A DNA stretch of 64,000 nucleotides from Anodontia alba (lineage: Eukaryota > Mollusca > Bivalvia > Lucinida > Lucinidae), in contig OZ024831.1 in assembly GCA_964016985.1 (NCBI GenBank), positions 27,633,631 to 27,697,630 of the forward strand, written 5' to 3'. The stretch's first letter is position 1. Every line of letters begins with the position of its first letter. Of this stretch, positions 33,258-44,414 are shown piece by piece. The position numbers were made by a program, and so were the translations under genes. The notes under the pieces were generated by a model. That model was not told where the DNA came from and did no database searches. It saw only the letters and a list, made by a program, of their open reading frames with translations.

Positions 33258-33660
33258 TTGTTCAAACTGTAGGACAAATACGATAAAGCGAAAAGGTAGC
33301 CAAATATTTAGGGTAAATACTTACATCGTTATTGAGTACCCAACCACCACACGCGTACCTGGACAGATTCCCATTCCCCAAGTTTTATGACCTATCTCTT
33401 ACTGTGAACAGAATTCTGCACATTTTTGTGCACCACACCTGGCCAGGTTAACAATCGGCGAAAGGTCGGTATGATTGATCAGTGACAGAAGGAAATAAAA
33501 ATAATTTTATTACCCTAGCTGGCCATTGATTTTGGGGGGCTAGTGGCATTCCTATTCTTTGGGGCATAATGCACTAAATAACTGGATAAAAACTGGCCCA
33601 GCGGACCGTCACTGGTAACAGAGACGAAGATCAGATCATAAAAGAGGCACCTCGTGGGAA
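33258..33660. other. Non-coding stretch
   Basis: No gene seen. Confidence 0.35.
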
Positions 33661-33671
33661 AACCAATAGTT

Positions 33672-33745
33672 TCCCATGTGAGAACAGCGAAGATCCTGAC
33701 CTAACTGCGCATGCGCAGTCTGGTCAGGATCTTCGCCGTGTACGT
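33672..33745. repeat. Family D-type hairpin
   Basis: CGAAGATCCTGACCTAACTG - CGCATGCGCAG - TCTGGTCAGGATCTTCG. Confidence 0.85.
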
Positions 33746-35281
33746 ATCTCCAGGCTCCCATACCGTGACGCACACAGTAATGCTCCGACCAAGACAGTAC
33801 GAATGCACTAACCAGCATGTTCGCAAACAAGTGTCTTTTTTCTAGGATTTCATTTTTTAATAACGCATAGAAAGACCTTTAATCAATCAAACAAACAAAC
33901 AAACAATAAATAAACTGTAATTTCTATGCGTTAAATTTTGTTTTTAAGAGAAACAAAAATGAATACTGTTGAGTAGTCAATAAATGAAATTATAGGCGAA
34001 TATAAAGGCGTTTAAAATTTCAAAACACTAAACAGAAGAAGAAGAAGAAGAAGAAAAAAAAAAAAAATAATGAAACTATCCCACCTATGTATATACATTT
34101 TATAAGGCATGGGAATTAGTTTCAGCAGTTGTTCTCCAGTCCTTACTTCCCTAGGTTTGACTATTTTATGACCAGCTCCTGTCTATATTGTGACAGTAAC
34201 CATACCTTAGGCTTCACACGATAAATACAGGGACATAAAATGTAATGACCAAGCATGTTTGCGTGCAGAAAATAAGACATGCCAAAACATACCAAAGGTG
34301 ATTTTCCCATCAGCCTGGTTCCCTTCCTCGATGTTGTGCTGTACATCCGATAGGTCATTTATATAAATAAATAAGTAAATAAAATAAAATAAAATAAAAT
34401 AAAATAAAATAAATAAATTGCATTTGTTGTTATCCTATTGAACTTGTTATATTTACATGAATAAGTCAAAGGGTCGAAATCAAGTACGTTTAACGCAGAC
34501 GAATCCTACTCCCCGCACCCTCACCTCCCCCATCCAATTTTGGTTATTTGTACGCTAGCAAGAATAATATGTGTCTGCTGTCCTGTGATGAAAACCCCAT
34601 AAGAATATTCCAAATATATATTCAGATTGGAAATATGTCCTCATTTGCATCACTAAAGTTATGTTCTGTTCTGTAATAATAATAATAATAATAATAATCA
34701 CGAAGAATCATCGACGCCATTGGCTCTAATGAATAATTTTAAAACTGTTTAAGAACAATTTGAAAATAGTCAGGTAGTCTTTGCACATATAGACATATTT
34801 CCTTCATGTTTTACATGTAAGTTCTAAATTGTAGATACATTTTCACAATTAATTAGATTTTTACACTCAAACTTAACTTAAACAATGATTGAATACTTGT
34901 TTTAAGTATTTGAATTCCACTTTCTGAACTTATTGTATTGATTTTTCTTATAATAACCTTTTTTAAGGTAATTCTCAACCATTTCTTTTTGTATACAATT
35001 ATTGCAACCTTACGTTTCTAATAATATTATTTTTATTTTAGGTATTTAAATCGGTTTTAAAGTAAGTTTGAACAAAAGAATCGGAATATGCATTACTTTT
35101 CACTTATTTTGCTGTTAAGAGTATTTACTATTTAGATCATAATTACCAGTCTGGTATAAAATTTAGGGATTAAGGTAGCATTTATAATTTTGAGTAAAAA
35201 ATAAAAGAAGCAGTGATATCACAATGTCAGCGTTTGTACTTTAATCTATATGAACAGTAACACGTTATACGACTTAATTAA
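33746..35281. other. A+T-rich non-coding stretch
   Basis: It contains a CAAA tract at 33890-33906, GAA triplets at 34036-34056, (AAAAT)n at 34377-34420 and (AAT)n at 34675-34699. From 34700 to 35281 nothing is recognised. Confidence 0.5.
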
Positions 35282-35558
35282 CATTACGAAAACATGCCTA
35301 TTCTAATATACTGAAAATTTTACCACCAAAAAATGAAAATTTTCAGATAAAAATTCTGATATTTTTCATATTTCTGCTCAAAACATAGATTGTGGGTACT
35401 CGTTAGAACCGCCTCGCCGAGGCGGTTCTAATGAGTACCCACAATCTATGTTTTTGAGCAGAAATAAAAAACTAATGTATACCCCTGTAAACCCCAGTTT
35501 TACTATATAAAAGTGGGGTTTTAGGGGGTCAAAGTTATATAGGCATGTTTTCGTGGTG
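35282..35558 (-). mobile_element. Family A palindromic MITE, complete
   Basis: It starts CATTACGAAAACATGCCTAT and ends GGCATGTTTTCGTGGTG. The core at 35378-35455 has intact arms. Confidence 0.92.
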
Positions 35559-35607
35559 GATGTAATTGTTGGACCAATAGGAATTTTATCTTTCCTTATT
35601 TTATTTC

Positions 35608-35613
35608 ATTTCG

Positions 35614-35644
<31 letters not shown>

Positions 35645-35680
35645 TCTATTTATTTATTTATTTTTGTTTTGTTTTGTTTT
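35608..35680. repeat. (TTTA)n tract
   Basis: Uninterrupted TTTA units over about 55 bp, then TTTTG units. Confidence 0.95.
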
Positions 35681-36389
35681 TATTTTCTTCATTATTTTTG
35701 TGATTAAAGCAATACCCTTAATTTCTTTAATTTTAATCACTTTCTAAATTTTCTAATTTCTAAACCCAAACAATGGATGCTCTAACTTTCTGAAGTTTTT
35801 GCCATGCTGGTCAGCACACGAGCGCACAATTTTCTTGATTGCACTTCCTAGTTTAATCGTGGATTTCTGCCTCACTGTACCATGTTAGGCTGACATTTGC
35901 CTTTAGATCATTCTAACCTTTTATTGACCTTTAAATATCAAATCGATATCAAATATACAAATTACCGCCATCAAATTGTCCCCAAATGATTTTCAAGCAT
36001 AAATTTGTAACGTTGACTTATGCTCGTAAGTTGAAAGAATGGCAATATAGTAGCAGTGTTTCTGTAATAAATGGGGGAATAAACGGGGCTAGAATGACTA
36101 TTATACTACGAGAAAGTCATATAAAGTGAATAAAGCTAAGAAACTAAGACCCAAATCATACATAAAGTGTTAGGGATCTTCTGTGTTAGAGGATAAATTG
36201 ATCATACACATTTACCTGCTGATAAACATAAAACAGACACCAATGGGAGTTTGTGCGAATCGACTAAATAATAGTTGGGGCTCGTTCAGTCAAGTTGTTC
36301 AAATTTTATGTTAAGTCCGATGAGTGTTTTTTTTTTTTTTTTTTTTTTTTTTTTTGTCTGGGTAGGACATGTTGTGATAAGGGGAAAAA
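35681..36389. other. Non-coding stretch with poly-T
   Basis: Poly-T at 36327-36355. No gene. Confidence 0.5.
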
Positions 36390-36652
36390 GGATACACTTT
36401 CAGGGGAAGTGTCAAAATTGTTTCGCATCCCTTCTGAAAAGGAGTCTACTCTAAAAGGAAAGAATTTGCTCCCTTTGGGAGCAAATTCTTTCCTTTTAGA
36501 GTAAAGGAAAGAATTTGCTCCCTGTGGGAGCAAATTCTTTCCTTTTAGAGTAGACCCCTCTTTAATAGGGGCTCGGCATGCAGAAAAGCAAACAGGCAGT
36601 TATAAAAGACATCTTCCTTGTAAAAACAGCGAAATATCTACAATGTGTTTCC
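36390..36652 (+). mobile_element. Family E MITE with duplicated hairpin
   Basis: It starts GGATACACTTTCAGGGGAAG. The core hairpin CTAAAAGGAAAGAATTTGCT / CCCTTTGGG / complement (36449-36503) is followed at once by a second copy with CCCTGTGGG at its centre (36504-36553). The right end is near ATCTACAATGTGTTTCC. The two hairpins can also fold on each other. Confidence 0.8.
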
Positions 36653-37010
36653 AGTGCCCCTAAAATTAACATTCAAGCGTTGTGACTGTTGGAACCAAAA
36701 CAATTTGTCGAGGTACAAATTTCTTCCAGTTACGTCCTACAGTAAAAGTTTTTTTATATTTTGTTTGCAGAAAAGTTGCATCTCCCCTTGCTTCTCCACC
36801 ACAGTTACAAAGTGAAACGATATTGGTGAGTCCGGGAGTAATTCGAATCATTTTTGTTTCATTCCTTTTGGTTGTTCGTTTGCTATTCTCTTTCACTGTT
36901 AACTTTCGGATTCAGTTATTATAAATAAACATGTTACTCTCGTTGCCAAATGTATGTATATGTCTTATGCTAAATAGATTTAAAATAGGAAATTAAAACA
37001 AAAACAACAA
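36653..37010. other. Non-coding stretch
   Basis: Frames on both strands (36666-36924) without a recognised family. Confidence 0.35.
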
Positions 37011-37070
37011 CAACAAAAAAAAAATAAAAAATAAAAAATAAATAAATAAACAGCCCCCCCCCCCCCCCCA

Positions 37071-37124
<54 letters not shown>
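37011..37124. repeat. A-rich, poly-C and long poly-A tract
   Basis: An AAAAATAAATAA run, about 17 C, then about 50 A with few interruptions. Confidence 0.95.
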
Positions 37125-37126
<2 letters not shown>

Positions 37127-37524
37127 CAGGCGAAAAAACAGAATGGACACAGTATCTTTTAAATGATAAACTTTATTAACTTTAAGACGAATAAAAATAT
37201 TGGAAGGAGACAGAATAAAGTCATGAATTCAAGACTGAAATCCGGCTTGATCTGTTTTATGCTTTACTTGATGGATTTGTTTTATTCCTGGAATCTGAAA
37301 AAGAATAGTGACTATTATTAGCCTGTTTGCTTACAAAATTTTGCGAGGAGTGTATTCCTAAAACGGTGACAAGTCGCGCGCTGGCCGCTGTGTTAAATTA
37401 TTGAAACAACGACGCCCTCATGCCAACGGGCCCTTATGCTATATTTTACAGTACAATTTGGTCGGGATCTTTTCTGTTCCTCGATTTATTGTTAGTATCC
37501 GACGATCCTTAGTATTAGCGGGCG

Positions 37525-37582
37525 GCGAAGGCCATGATCAGACTGCGCATTCGCGCAGTTTGATCAGGGTCTTCGCCGTCCG
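37525..37582. repeat. Family D-type hairpin
   Basis: GGCGAAGGCCATGATCAGAC - TGCGCATTCGCGCA - GTTTGATCAGGGTCTTCGCC. Confidence 0.82.
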
Positions 37583-38185
37583 AAAATGAAATACTAACTT
37601 GAATACAAATTGTAGTTACCCAGACATCAGAAAACAACAGTTTAGCATGCACCTCCGGTCAACATGCTTTGCCATTACTCTGATTGCGCGGAAACGAACC
37701 ATACTAAACGGCATAAAATTTGACCCGCCTTTCTGTTTCATGGCTATTTTAATGGCATTTAAAAACCTTTGATGCCAGGGTGCAAAACAATTCAGGAGCT
37801 CAGCTGATCAGTGAAGAATTCTTGTTTAGAAAAGAAATGAAAACTTGCAGAAATCGGTATGGAACAAAAAGAACAATTATAACAAAGATCCGATATCTTT
37901 TGTTCTGTCTTAATGCTGCCATTATGCGCGGTCATAAAATCTACGGAAAATCGCGTTCTGGCGAGATTATGGCGAGATTTGCGTCGTAAGTCATCTTGCA
38001 GGACATTTGTCAATAGATCACAGAAATAACGTAAAAGAGAGCCTTTACGCACAAACGGAAGTCAACCAATGTCATATAATTAATAAATTGAGTCTTTTCC
38101 TTGATTTGCCGTGTGAGAAATGCTTTACGTGACAAGAAAAACCTGTAGTTGAGGAACGAAAGTCGATTTAGAAGCATAATGATAT
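37583..38185. other. Non-coding stretch
   Basis: Overlapping 69- and 86-residue frames on opposite strands at 37780-38052 are not recognised. Confidence 0.35.
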
Positions 38186-38430
38186 GAACATCAACTTGAG
38201 AAAACGGACCTTCTGAAGTGTGCGCCCAGCGAAGACTAAAATCAGCCTGCGCATCCGCGCTGTCTGATCAGAGTCTTGGTTGTCCGCATGAAGAAACTTT
38301 GCATCCTTGGTTATCCAAAATGCGTTCAGCGAAGATTCTGATCAGACTGTGCGAAAGCGCAGTCTGATCTGAACCTTCACTGGGCGCGCATTCCCGAAGG
38401 TACATGCAATTTCCTGACACTGATGCTCAT
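38186..38430. mobile_element. Family D MITE
   Basis: Left end GAACATCAACTTGAGAAAAC, right end CCTGACACTGATGCTC. Two hairpins (ATCAGCCTGCGCATCCGCGC and CTGATCAGACTGTGCGAAAG with partners) flank TTGGTTATCCAAAATGCG. Confidence 0.8.
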
Positions 38431-38479
38431 TTATTGCCATCGCTAACTAGTTTTATATATACCCTGAATATTCGTAAGC

Positions 38480-38552
38480 ATGAACAAACAGTGTAGAGCC
38501 AGATCAGTACGCCGTGTCTGATCAGGTCTGTAATATTTGTCATTCAGGTAAA
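38480..38552. repeat. Family B hairpin, diverged
   Basis: GAACAAACAGTGTAGAGCCA, GATCAGTACGCCGTGTCTGA, TATTTGTCATTCAG. Confidence 0.7.
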
Positions 38553-38604
38553 AATAATTTATATACATCACCATGTAGCAAAAGGTTCAAATTTTACAAT
38601 ATGC

Positions 38605-38693
38605 AGTAAAACCTCAGTGACTCGAATACGATGACTCGTTTACCGCGGCTAATTCGAACTCGTTTTTTAGTCCCAAGAAAATTCTTCCGACAG
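38605..38693. mobile_element. Family G terminal fragment
   Basis: GCAGTAAAACCTCAGTGACT, GACTCGTTTACCGCGGCTAA, TTCGAACTCG and TTAGTCCCAAGAAAA are the reverse complement of the right end of the G copy at 44090-44174. The opposite end was not found. Confidence 0.7.
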
Positions 38694-39351
38694 AAAACAA
38701 ATATTTAAGGATATTTTAGGATGATTAGGGGAAACATAAATGCGTAAGTGATACAATTTTTGTCCTTTGAGTCAGTTCCATAATACAAACGTTGACTTCG
38801 GAGTGTTTTCAATGATACACAATGGACTTAATTTGAATAATGAGGGGTACAGTAGCAAACCTTGCCGAATTCCTTACGTAAACTAGTAAATTAGTTTATG
38901 ACTCTTGACAATCATTTAAACGAAGATAATTATTCTACGTAAATTTGTTCTCAGCAATTTACAATAACAAGTGAGACGGGCGAATGTGCGGAAAGCCAAA
39001 TCACCCAGCTGGACTTGACTTTCATTTCTAGTGTTTTATAAACACGTCATAAAACTGCCATAAAATCTTACGGCATACAATAACTTTATTGCGGGCATTT
39101 ACAACATACTGTTGACTGCTACAACTGCAATTTAGTCTGAGATTTGTAGAGATAAGTCTAATCCTAAGATGACTGAATAGGACTAATTTCATTTCAAAAG
39201 TGCTTGATGTAAGAAAAAATCTTTTCAACAACTCGAAGATAACCATCGGCACATGATCGAAAATGTACACCCGATTATAAAAAAATAAATAAATAAATAA
39301 ATACTAAATATATATGTATACACTTGGTTGAATACATGCCATTTCTTGGTT
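38694..39351. other. Non-coding stretch
   Basis: AAAT units at 39283-39305. No gene. Confidence 0.35.
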
Positions 39352-39614
39352 CATCACGATAATGTGCCTATATAATTTTGACCCCCTTAAACCCTACTTT
39401 TATATAGTAAAAATGGGGTTTACAGGGGTATACATTATTTTTCTTAATTATGCTCAAAAATATAGATTGTTGCCTCAACGAGACGGTTCTAACGAGTACC
39501 AACTATCTATGTTTTGAGCAGAAATTTGAAAAATGTCAGAATCTTTTATCTGAACACTTTCATTTTTTGGTGGTACCATTTTCAGTATATTTGAATAGGC
39601 GTGTTTTCGTAATG
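39352..39614 (+). mobile_element. Family A MITE with damaged core
   Basis: Ends CATCACGATAATGTGCCTAT and ATAGGCGTGTTTTCGTAATG. The left core arm is mostly lost (TATAGATTGTTGCCTCAACG), leaving an asymmetric core. Confidence 0.88.
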
Positions 39615-39874
39615 CGTATTTTCGTCATTTTACAAAGGAGACTTGAACACATTTGAATGAAATTGCATCTTATTGTTGTGAAAAGAAAGAAGTGTTTCTT
39701 CTGTTTTATAGTAAGGTTAAAGTTTAAGCTTTCAACTTGAGAAACTCTCTGATATGCTTGCGAAAACTGTAAAGATTGCGAAAAATCTACTAACTGTATC
39801 CTTAATTGGTTTCATGTTGATAGTTATCCATAGATGTGTGTTAATCACCTGCCTATCGTGTTGATTAACTTTTA

Positions 39875-39970
39875 TCACTCTCTAGACAAATTCAGCAGAC
39901 AACAGATTGATGATATTTTATGTTATTTTTCCCAGAAAACAGGATCTGACATTTCATGCATTTGTGCGAT
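39875..39970. repeat. Family J-like fragment
   Basis: CTCTCTAGACAAATTCAGCA, GATGATATTTTATG and CAGGATCTGACATTTCATGC match the end and stem sequence of the J elements at 57753 and 62033. Confidence 0.5.
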
Positions 39971-39994
39971 CTGATCAGGACATACAGCCTTTCT

Positions 39995-40076
39995 AAGTAG
40001 AGGATATCGAATGCCCAGATCAGCCTGCGCATTGGCGCAGGCTGATCTTGGCCTTCGCTATCCGCCTATGCCCTGA
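39995..40076. repeat. Family D-type hairpin
   Basis: CGAATGCCCAGATCAGCCTG - CGCATTGGCGCAG - GCTGATCTTGGCCTTCG. Confidence 0.82.
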
Positions 40077-40779
40077 AGAATATATACATATATATATAAT
40101 TTGTTTTTTTGCTTTTTTGTTGTTGTTTCATGGCACGTCCGATTTATGACTTCATCTTTGAGAAACGACATATATAACGTATGGTACTACTGAAACTATA
40201 AGCGTAATAACAGTCATAAAATTTATGTAATTATTATTTCCAGCAAAAATCTTGTATGGAGAATTAAATTGATTAGAAGGCACAAGGTAATGATTTACGC
40301 TTAATTAATACAGGTAAATCTCATCTTACATTTTTCAAATTGAAAACAAGAAAACACTCATATTTAGGCCAAACAACAACAAAACAAGACAGAAAGGTTA
40401 ACGCTGATACTCAAACATGGGAGAGCCTAAATCAGAGAGAGAGAGAGAGAGCGTAACGATTTCGCATTGCATTCGCGAGTGGTTTTGCCCTGGATTCCTG
40501 TTCCTGTTAGCGCTCATCATTTGATGTAGGGATCCAGGGCAAAACACATTCGCTATCACTTTGCACATGATAAGTGATATGGTATAGTTTGGGAATTGTC
40601 TTTGCATAAAAAGGCAGAAATAATTTAGCAAGCCTTTTTGTTGATGAGACCACCCATTGTAAAAGGAGGGTAGCCTAACTAAAGGCTAGCGAATCCTGAT
40701 ATACCCACGTCTGCAAAAGGTTCAAATAAAATGCCAGGCCTTATTTTGTCTGAAAACGAACAAAAAAAAAACAACAAAA

Positions 40780-40813
<34 letters not shown>

Positions 40814-40840
40814 CTGTTGTCTGCTGCAAGTTTAGGTAGT

Positions 40841-40892
<52 letters not shown>

Positions 40893-41240
40893 TATGTACC
40901 TATATCTTCTTTTTTTTTTTTTTTTTTTTTTTTGTTTTTCTTATCATGTCTACTTTAATACTGGTTACTTAGCTGTTTGTTAAAGAAAACAATAGCACAG
41001 AAGAAGAAAAGCAAACTACATTAGAGGAAAATTTCCAACAGCTATTGAGATCCATTACTGTTCACGTTTGCCCCTGAACGTCACGTGCAATTATATTATG
41101 TTTGCGGTTGTCTTGGTTTTAGGATCATTACGCAGTTGAAAATATACTTACAGGTTTACAAAACTTAGTACTTTCCCGTCAAGTGGGCCATAATGCCACA
41201 TTTACAATTTTACTGTCCCTTTCGCGATTTAGTTTACCCG
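40077..41240. other. Non-coding stretch with tracts
   Basis: (GA)n at 40434-40452, an inverted pair TTTTGCCCTGGATTCCTG (40483) / GATCCAGGGCAAAACAC (40530), A-rich 40766-40811, (AAT)n 40845-40890, and poly-T 40907-40933. No gene. Confidence 0.6.
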
Positions 41241-41247
41241 AAACGAG

Positions 41248-41350
41248 AGAAAAGGAACCTTATGCCATATGTACCCAGCGAAAAACCAGATCAGTCTGCA
41301 AATGCGCACAGTCTGATAAAATTTTTCGCTGTTCAATCTAGCGAAGTATT
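41248..41350. repeat. Family D fragment
   Basis: GAGAGAAAAGGAACCTTATG, TACCCAGCGAAAAACCAGAT, CAGTCTGCAAATGCGCACAG. One half only. Confidence 0.65.
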
Positions 41351-41385
41351 TTATCCATGACGGTATTTACCCTTCGTATTCGGAT

Positions 41386-41580
41386 CATCACGAAAACATG
41401 CCTATATAATTTTGACCCCCGTAAACCCCACTTTTAAATAGTCAAACTAAGGTTTACAGGGATATACATTATTTTTTTTTTATTTCTGTTCAAAAACATA
41501 GATTGTGGGTACACGTTAGAACCACCTCGGCGAGGCGGTTCTAACGAGTACCCACAATCTATGTTTTGAGCAGAAATATG

Positions 41581-41615
<35 letters not shown>

Positions 41616-41689
41616 GATTTTTTTCTGAAAACTTTCAGTTTTTGGAGGTGAAATTTTCAATATATTTGAATATGCGTGTTTTCGTAATG
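41386..41689 (+). mobile_element. Family A MITE with poly-A expansion
   Basis: Ends CATCACGAAAACATGCCTAT and ATATGCGTGTTTTCGTAATG. The core at 41497-41570 is intact. The AATATGAAAAATATCAGA part of the right arm is expanded to about 32 A (41581-41612), making this copy longer. Confidence 0.92.
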
Positions 41690-41694
41690 TAGAC

Positions 41695-41778
41695 AGGCCT
41701 GAATAAACAGTGTAGACCCAGATCACACGCTGGAGATTGCGGTGGCTAATCAGGGTCTACACTGGTTGCCATTCATCC
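41695..41778. repeat. Family B hairpin
   Basis: CAGGCCTGAATAAACAGTGT ... TAATCAGGGTCTACACTGGT. It abuts the A element just before it. Confidence 0.75.
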
Positions 41779-42282
41779 AGCAATATTTATTATACATAAA
41801 CAAATAGTATTGTTTTATTTTTATTTATTTTTTTTTCAAATTTTAGGACAAATTTGGTGAGTAGTTAAGGTGTTCGAATATTTAGGAAAATATTGTATAT
41901 ACAGAGCACCAAGCGAGAGCTGCCCGACTGCACAGGTGTTGCGAGTCTTCGTAAAGCACATATATCGTAAGGTACGTTTTCACATGTCGCAGCCCACTTA
42001 TTTTCGCAATATTATCGGTATCCTATTAATTCTTCCGAATAGGACGTTAAATTGTAGACGTGTAAACTTGTACACTTCTTTCTCTGTGCCGCTTATTACA
42101 GAGATGTAGATTGAGTCTTCGTTCAATATTTTCTCAGTTTTTCTTCTTTGGACATGCGGGTATCATGTTTGTCTCTTTCTTTGAACAGTTTTAAATCGTG
42201 TTATTCTTGTCAACAGAACATATTTTATCATACCCTTAAAAGAGATAATAACAGGTATCCGGTCAAGAAAGAAGAAAAATTG
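41779..42282. other. Non-coding stretch
   Basis: TTTATTTTTT tract near 41815-41836 and D-like scraps near 41935 (GCACAGGTGTTGCGAGTCTT). No gene. Confidence 0.4.
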
Positions 42283-42530
42283 AATTACAACGTCAGGAAA
42301 TGTACCCTCGGAATTTTGCGCGCAGCCAAGAGTCAGATCAGCCCGCGTATTCGCGCAGTCTGATCAGAATCTTCACTGGGCGCATTTTGGATAGGTAAGG
42401 ATGCACGTGTCTTCCTGCGGACAACGAAGACTCTGATCAGACTGCGCGGATGCACAGGCTGGTCTGAGTCTTCGTTGTACGGACATGTCTTTAGGACGGT
42501 ACGTTTTTGACATCGCGGCGCAATTGATAA
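42283..42530. mobile_element. Family D MITE, diverged ends
   Basis: Left TTACAACGTCAGGAAATGTA, right GTACGTTTTTGACATCGCGG. Two hairpins with AGTCAGATCAGCCCGCGTAT and TGATCAGACTGCGCGGATGC. Confidence 0.75.
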
Positions 42531-42878
42531 TCCACTCCCACCCTGTTTGCCGTGCATTAAAGGTATCCAGTTTCTTACAATGCGGAAAATACGTTGTTCC
42601 TACAACGAAAGAAAAAAATAGTGCGAACATGTTTTGAGGTTACTCGGGACAAATAGAACTTTAAAAATCGAGTCATGATATTTATTAGGTTTTGATCGTC
42701 TTCACGAATCAACGGCTCGCGGTATAACGTTGTTGGTGTTAAATTAAGCGAAAACATTTCTATTGTTCCCGTCCTTCCCATCCGAATGATGAGGTGGATG
42801 GATGGATTAGAGTGGTAATATAAAACATGTTATAGAAAACATTTAGACATAACAGAAGTCAACAAGCTGTCCCAACTT
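42531..42878. other. Non-coding stretch
   Basis: No gene; GGATGGATGGAT at 42791. Confidence 0.35.
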
Positions 42879-43084
42879 CAGTAAAACCTGTGTCAGAGAG
42901 CCACCTTCGAGACTGACTTTAAATAGTGGTTGATGTGGAAAAAGTTGTCTGTCTTATAAAGGCACATGTCATGTAATTTTGCTAGCAAAATTACATGACA
43001 TGTATACCTTTATAAGACAACCACCTTTCCACATCAACCACTAAGATCAATTTCAAAGGTGGCTGTCTTACACAGGTTTTACTG
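42879..43084. mobile_element. 206-bp palindromic MITE with CAGT ends
   Basis: CAGTAAAACCTGTGTCAGAG at the left, CTTACACAGGTTTTACTG at the right. The whole element folds about GCTAGC at 42981-42986 (AATTTTGCTAGCAAAATT). CAGT/ACTG termini suggest a pogo/Tigger relative. The right flank is TA, the left flank TT, so a TA duplication is not proven. Confidence 0.82.
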
Positions 43085-43338
43085 TATGCTTTTCAAACGT
43101 CTCCCCGTACTTCACTGTACTCCAGATTACATTTTTTTGTGTAGCTCTGAAAATAGAGTGCCAATGTAGGTAGAGACGGGCTAGACGCGAAAAACCATGA
43201 TTTCGCTAAATATTATGCGGAAGGCTGTGCCTGTCTTAATAAAACAGCGCTTGGAAACAGTTAAGTCTGCACTGTTTCGTTCAGTGAGCACTTTTAGACA
43301 TTGCCATTACCTGTGCACGACCACTGAAACATTATTTA
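43085..43338. other. Non-coding stretch
   Basis: No gene recognised. Confidence 0.35.
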
Positions 43339-43367
43339 CAGTCGGACTTCAATGGTTCGAACATTTT

Positions 43368-43645
43368 CATTACGAAAACACGCCTATACAAATATATAGA
43401 AAATTTCACCTCCAAAAGCTGAAAATTTTCATATAAGAGACTCTGATAATTTTCATATTTCTGCTCAAAACATAGATTGTGGGTACTCGTTAGAACCGCC
43501 TCGGCGAGGCGGTTCTAACGAGTACCCACAATCTATGTTTTTGAGCAGAAATAAGAAAAATGATGTATACCCCTGTAAACCCCAGTTTTACTATATAAAA
43601 GTGGGGTTTAAGGGGGTCAAAATTATGTAGGCCTGTTTTCATGAA
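43368..43645 (-). mobile_element. Family A MITE nested in G
   Basis: It starts CATTACGAAAACACGCCTAT. The core at 43468-43543 is intact. The right end is slightly worn (GGCCTGTTTTCATGAAA). Confidence 0.9.
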
Positions 43646-43872
43646 ATCTGTTGTAGAAAAGGGTAGTTCGAGCCACTAATGGTTAATCATTGCGTCAGAT
43701 CAAGAGGCAAAGGGAAATAATTTTGGGATGTCTTTTCGATCTTCTATAAAATAATGGTATGCTGAGTGTTCCATTCGGATCACCTCGATGATGCGATTCT
43801 AATGAGTACACACAATACACATTTTCATCATAAAATAAGAAGGTTTCCCTAAAATAGCCATAAGTATTTGTT

Positions 43873-44082
43873 TTAATCCTTATCCTGCTGATATCCGATA
43901 TACCCTGCATTTTCAAACAGTGTAGATCCAGATCAGTTGGCTTCTGAAGAAGCCAACTGATCTGAATCTGCACTGTTTGCCATTCAGTGTGTGAATTTAT
44001 ATCAACAATCTGGATCAAGTAATCTGGCTGAAAATTAGAAGTGGGCGTGGCATCGTAATTTATTCAGCGTGACAAAGGTTAA
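43873..44082. mobile_element. Family C MITE nested in G
   Basis: It starts TTAATCCTTATCCTGCTG and ends CAGCGTGACAAAGGTTAA. The hairpin is TAGATCCAGATCAGTTGGCT-TCTGAAGA-complement. The flanks read TTTGTT[TTAA...TTAA]GCTATCGG. The G copy at 1549 has TTTCTTGACCTATCGG here. Confidence 0.88.
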
Positions 44083-44181
44083 GCTATCGGGAGATTTTCC
44101 TAGGGACTGAAAAACGAGTTCGAATCAGCCACGGTAAACGAGCCATCGATGTTCGAGTCAATGAAGTTTAACTGTATAAAT

Positions 44182-44220
<39 letters not shown>

Positions 44221-44232
44221 ATAATAATAAAT
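44182..44232. repeat. Poly-A and AAT tract
   Basis: About 37 A followed by AAT units, just outside the G element. Confidence 0.95.
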
Positions 44233-44414
44233 GGCTGTGGCATCATTTTTTATCCGTTTTTGTTCAAATTTGCATCAAAATATTTCAGACCGGGCATTTC
44301 AAACTTTGCTTTGTTCCTAAAGTCAGAAACTAGACTATATTTCATATGTCAATGTATCTACCCATGGAATTATTATAAGTAGAGGTATACCGTGTCTGCT
44401 TTCGGGAAAAGTAT

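Larger units (their letters stand above)
43339..44174. mobile_element. Family G pogo-like element carrying nested A and C elements
   Basis: Left end CAGTCGGACTTCAATGGTTC, right end GAGTCAATGAAGTTTAACTG, with TA on both sides (43337-43338, 44175-44176). Interior blocks (AGATCAAGAGGCAAAGGG, GATCTTCTATAAAATAATGG, GAGATTTTCCTAGGGACTGA) match the first G copy at 1549-1835 where comparable. Family A sits at 43368-43645 and family C at 43873-44082. Confidence 0.85.

Noticed and set aside
42879..43084. microRNA precursor
   Set aside because: The hairpin is too long and near-perfect for a typical animal pre-miRNA, and it has transposon-like termini. Small-RNA data would be needed.
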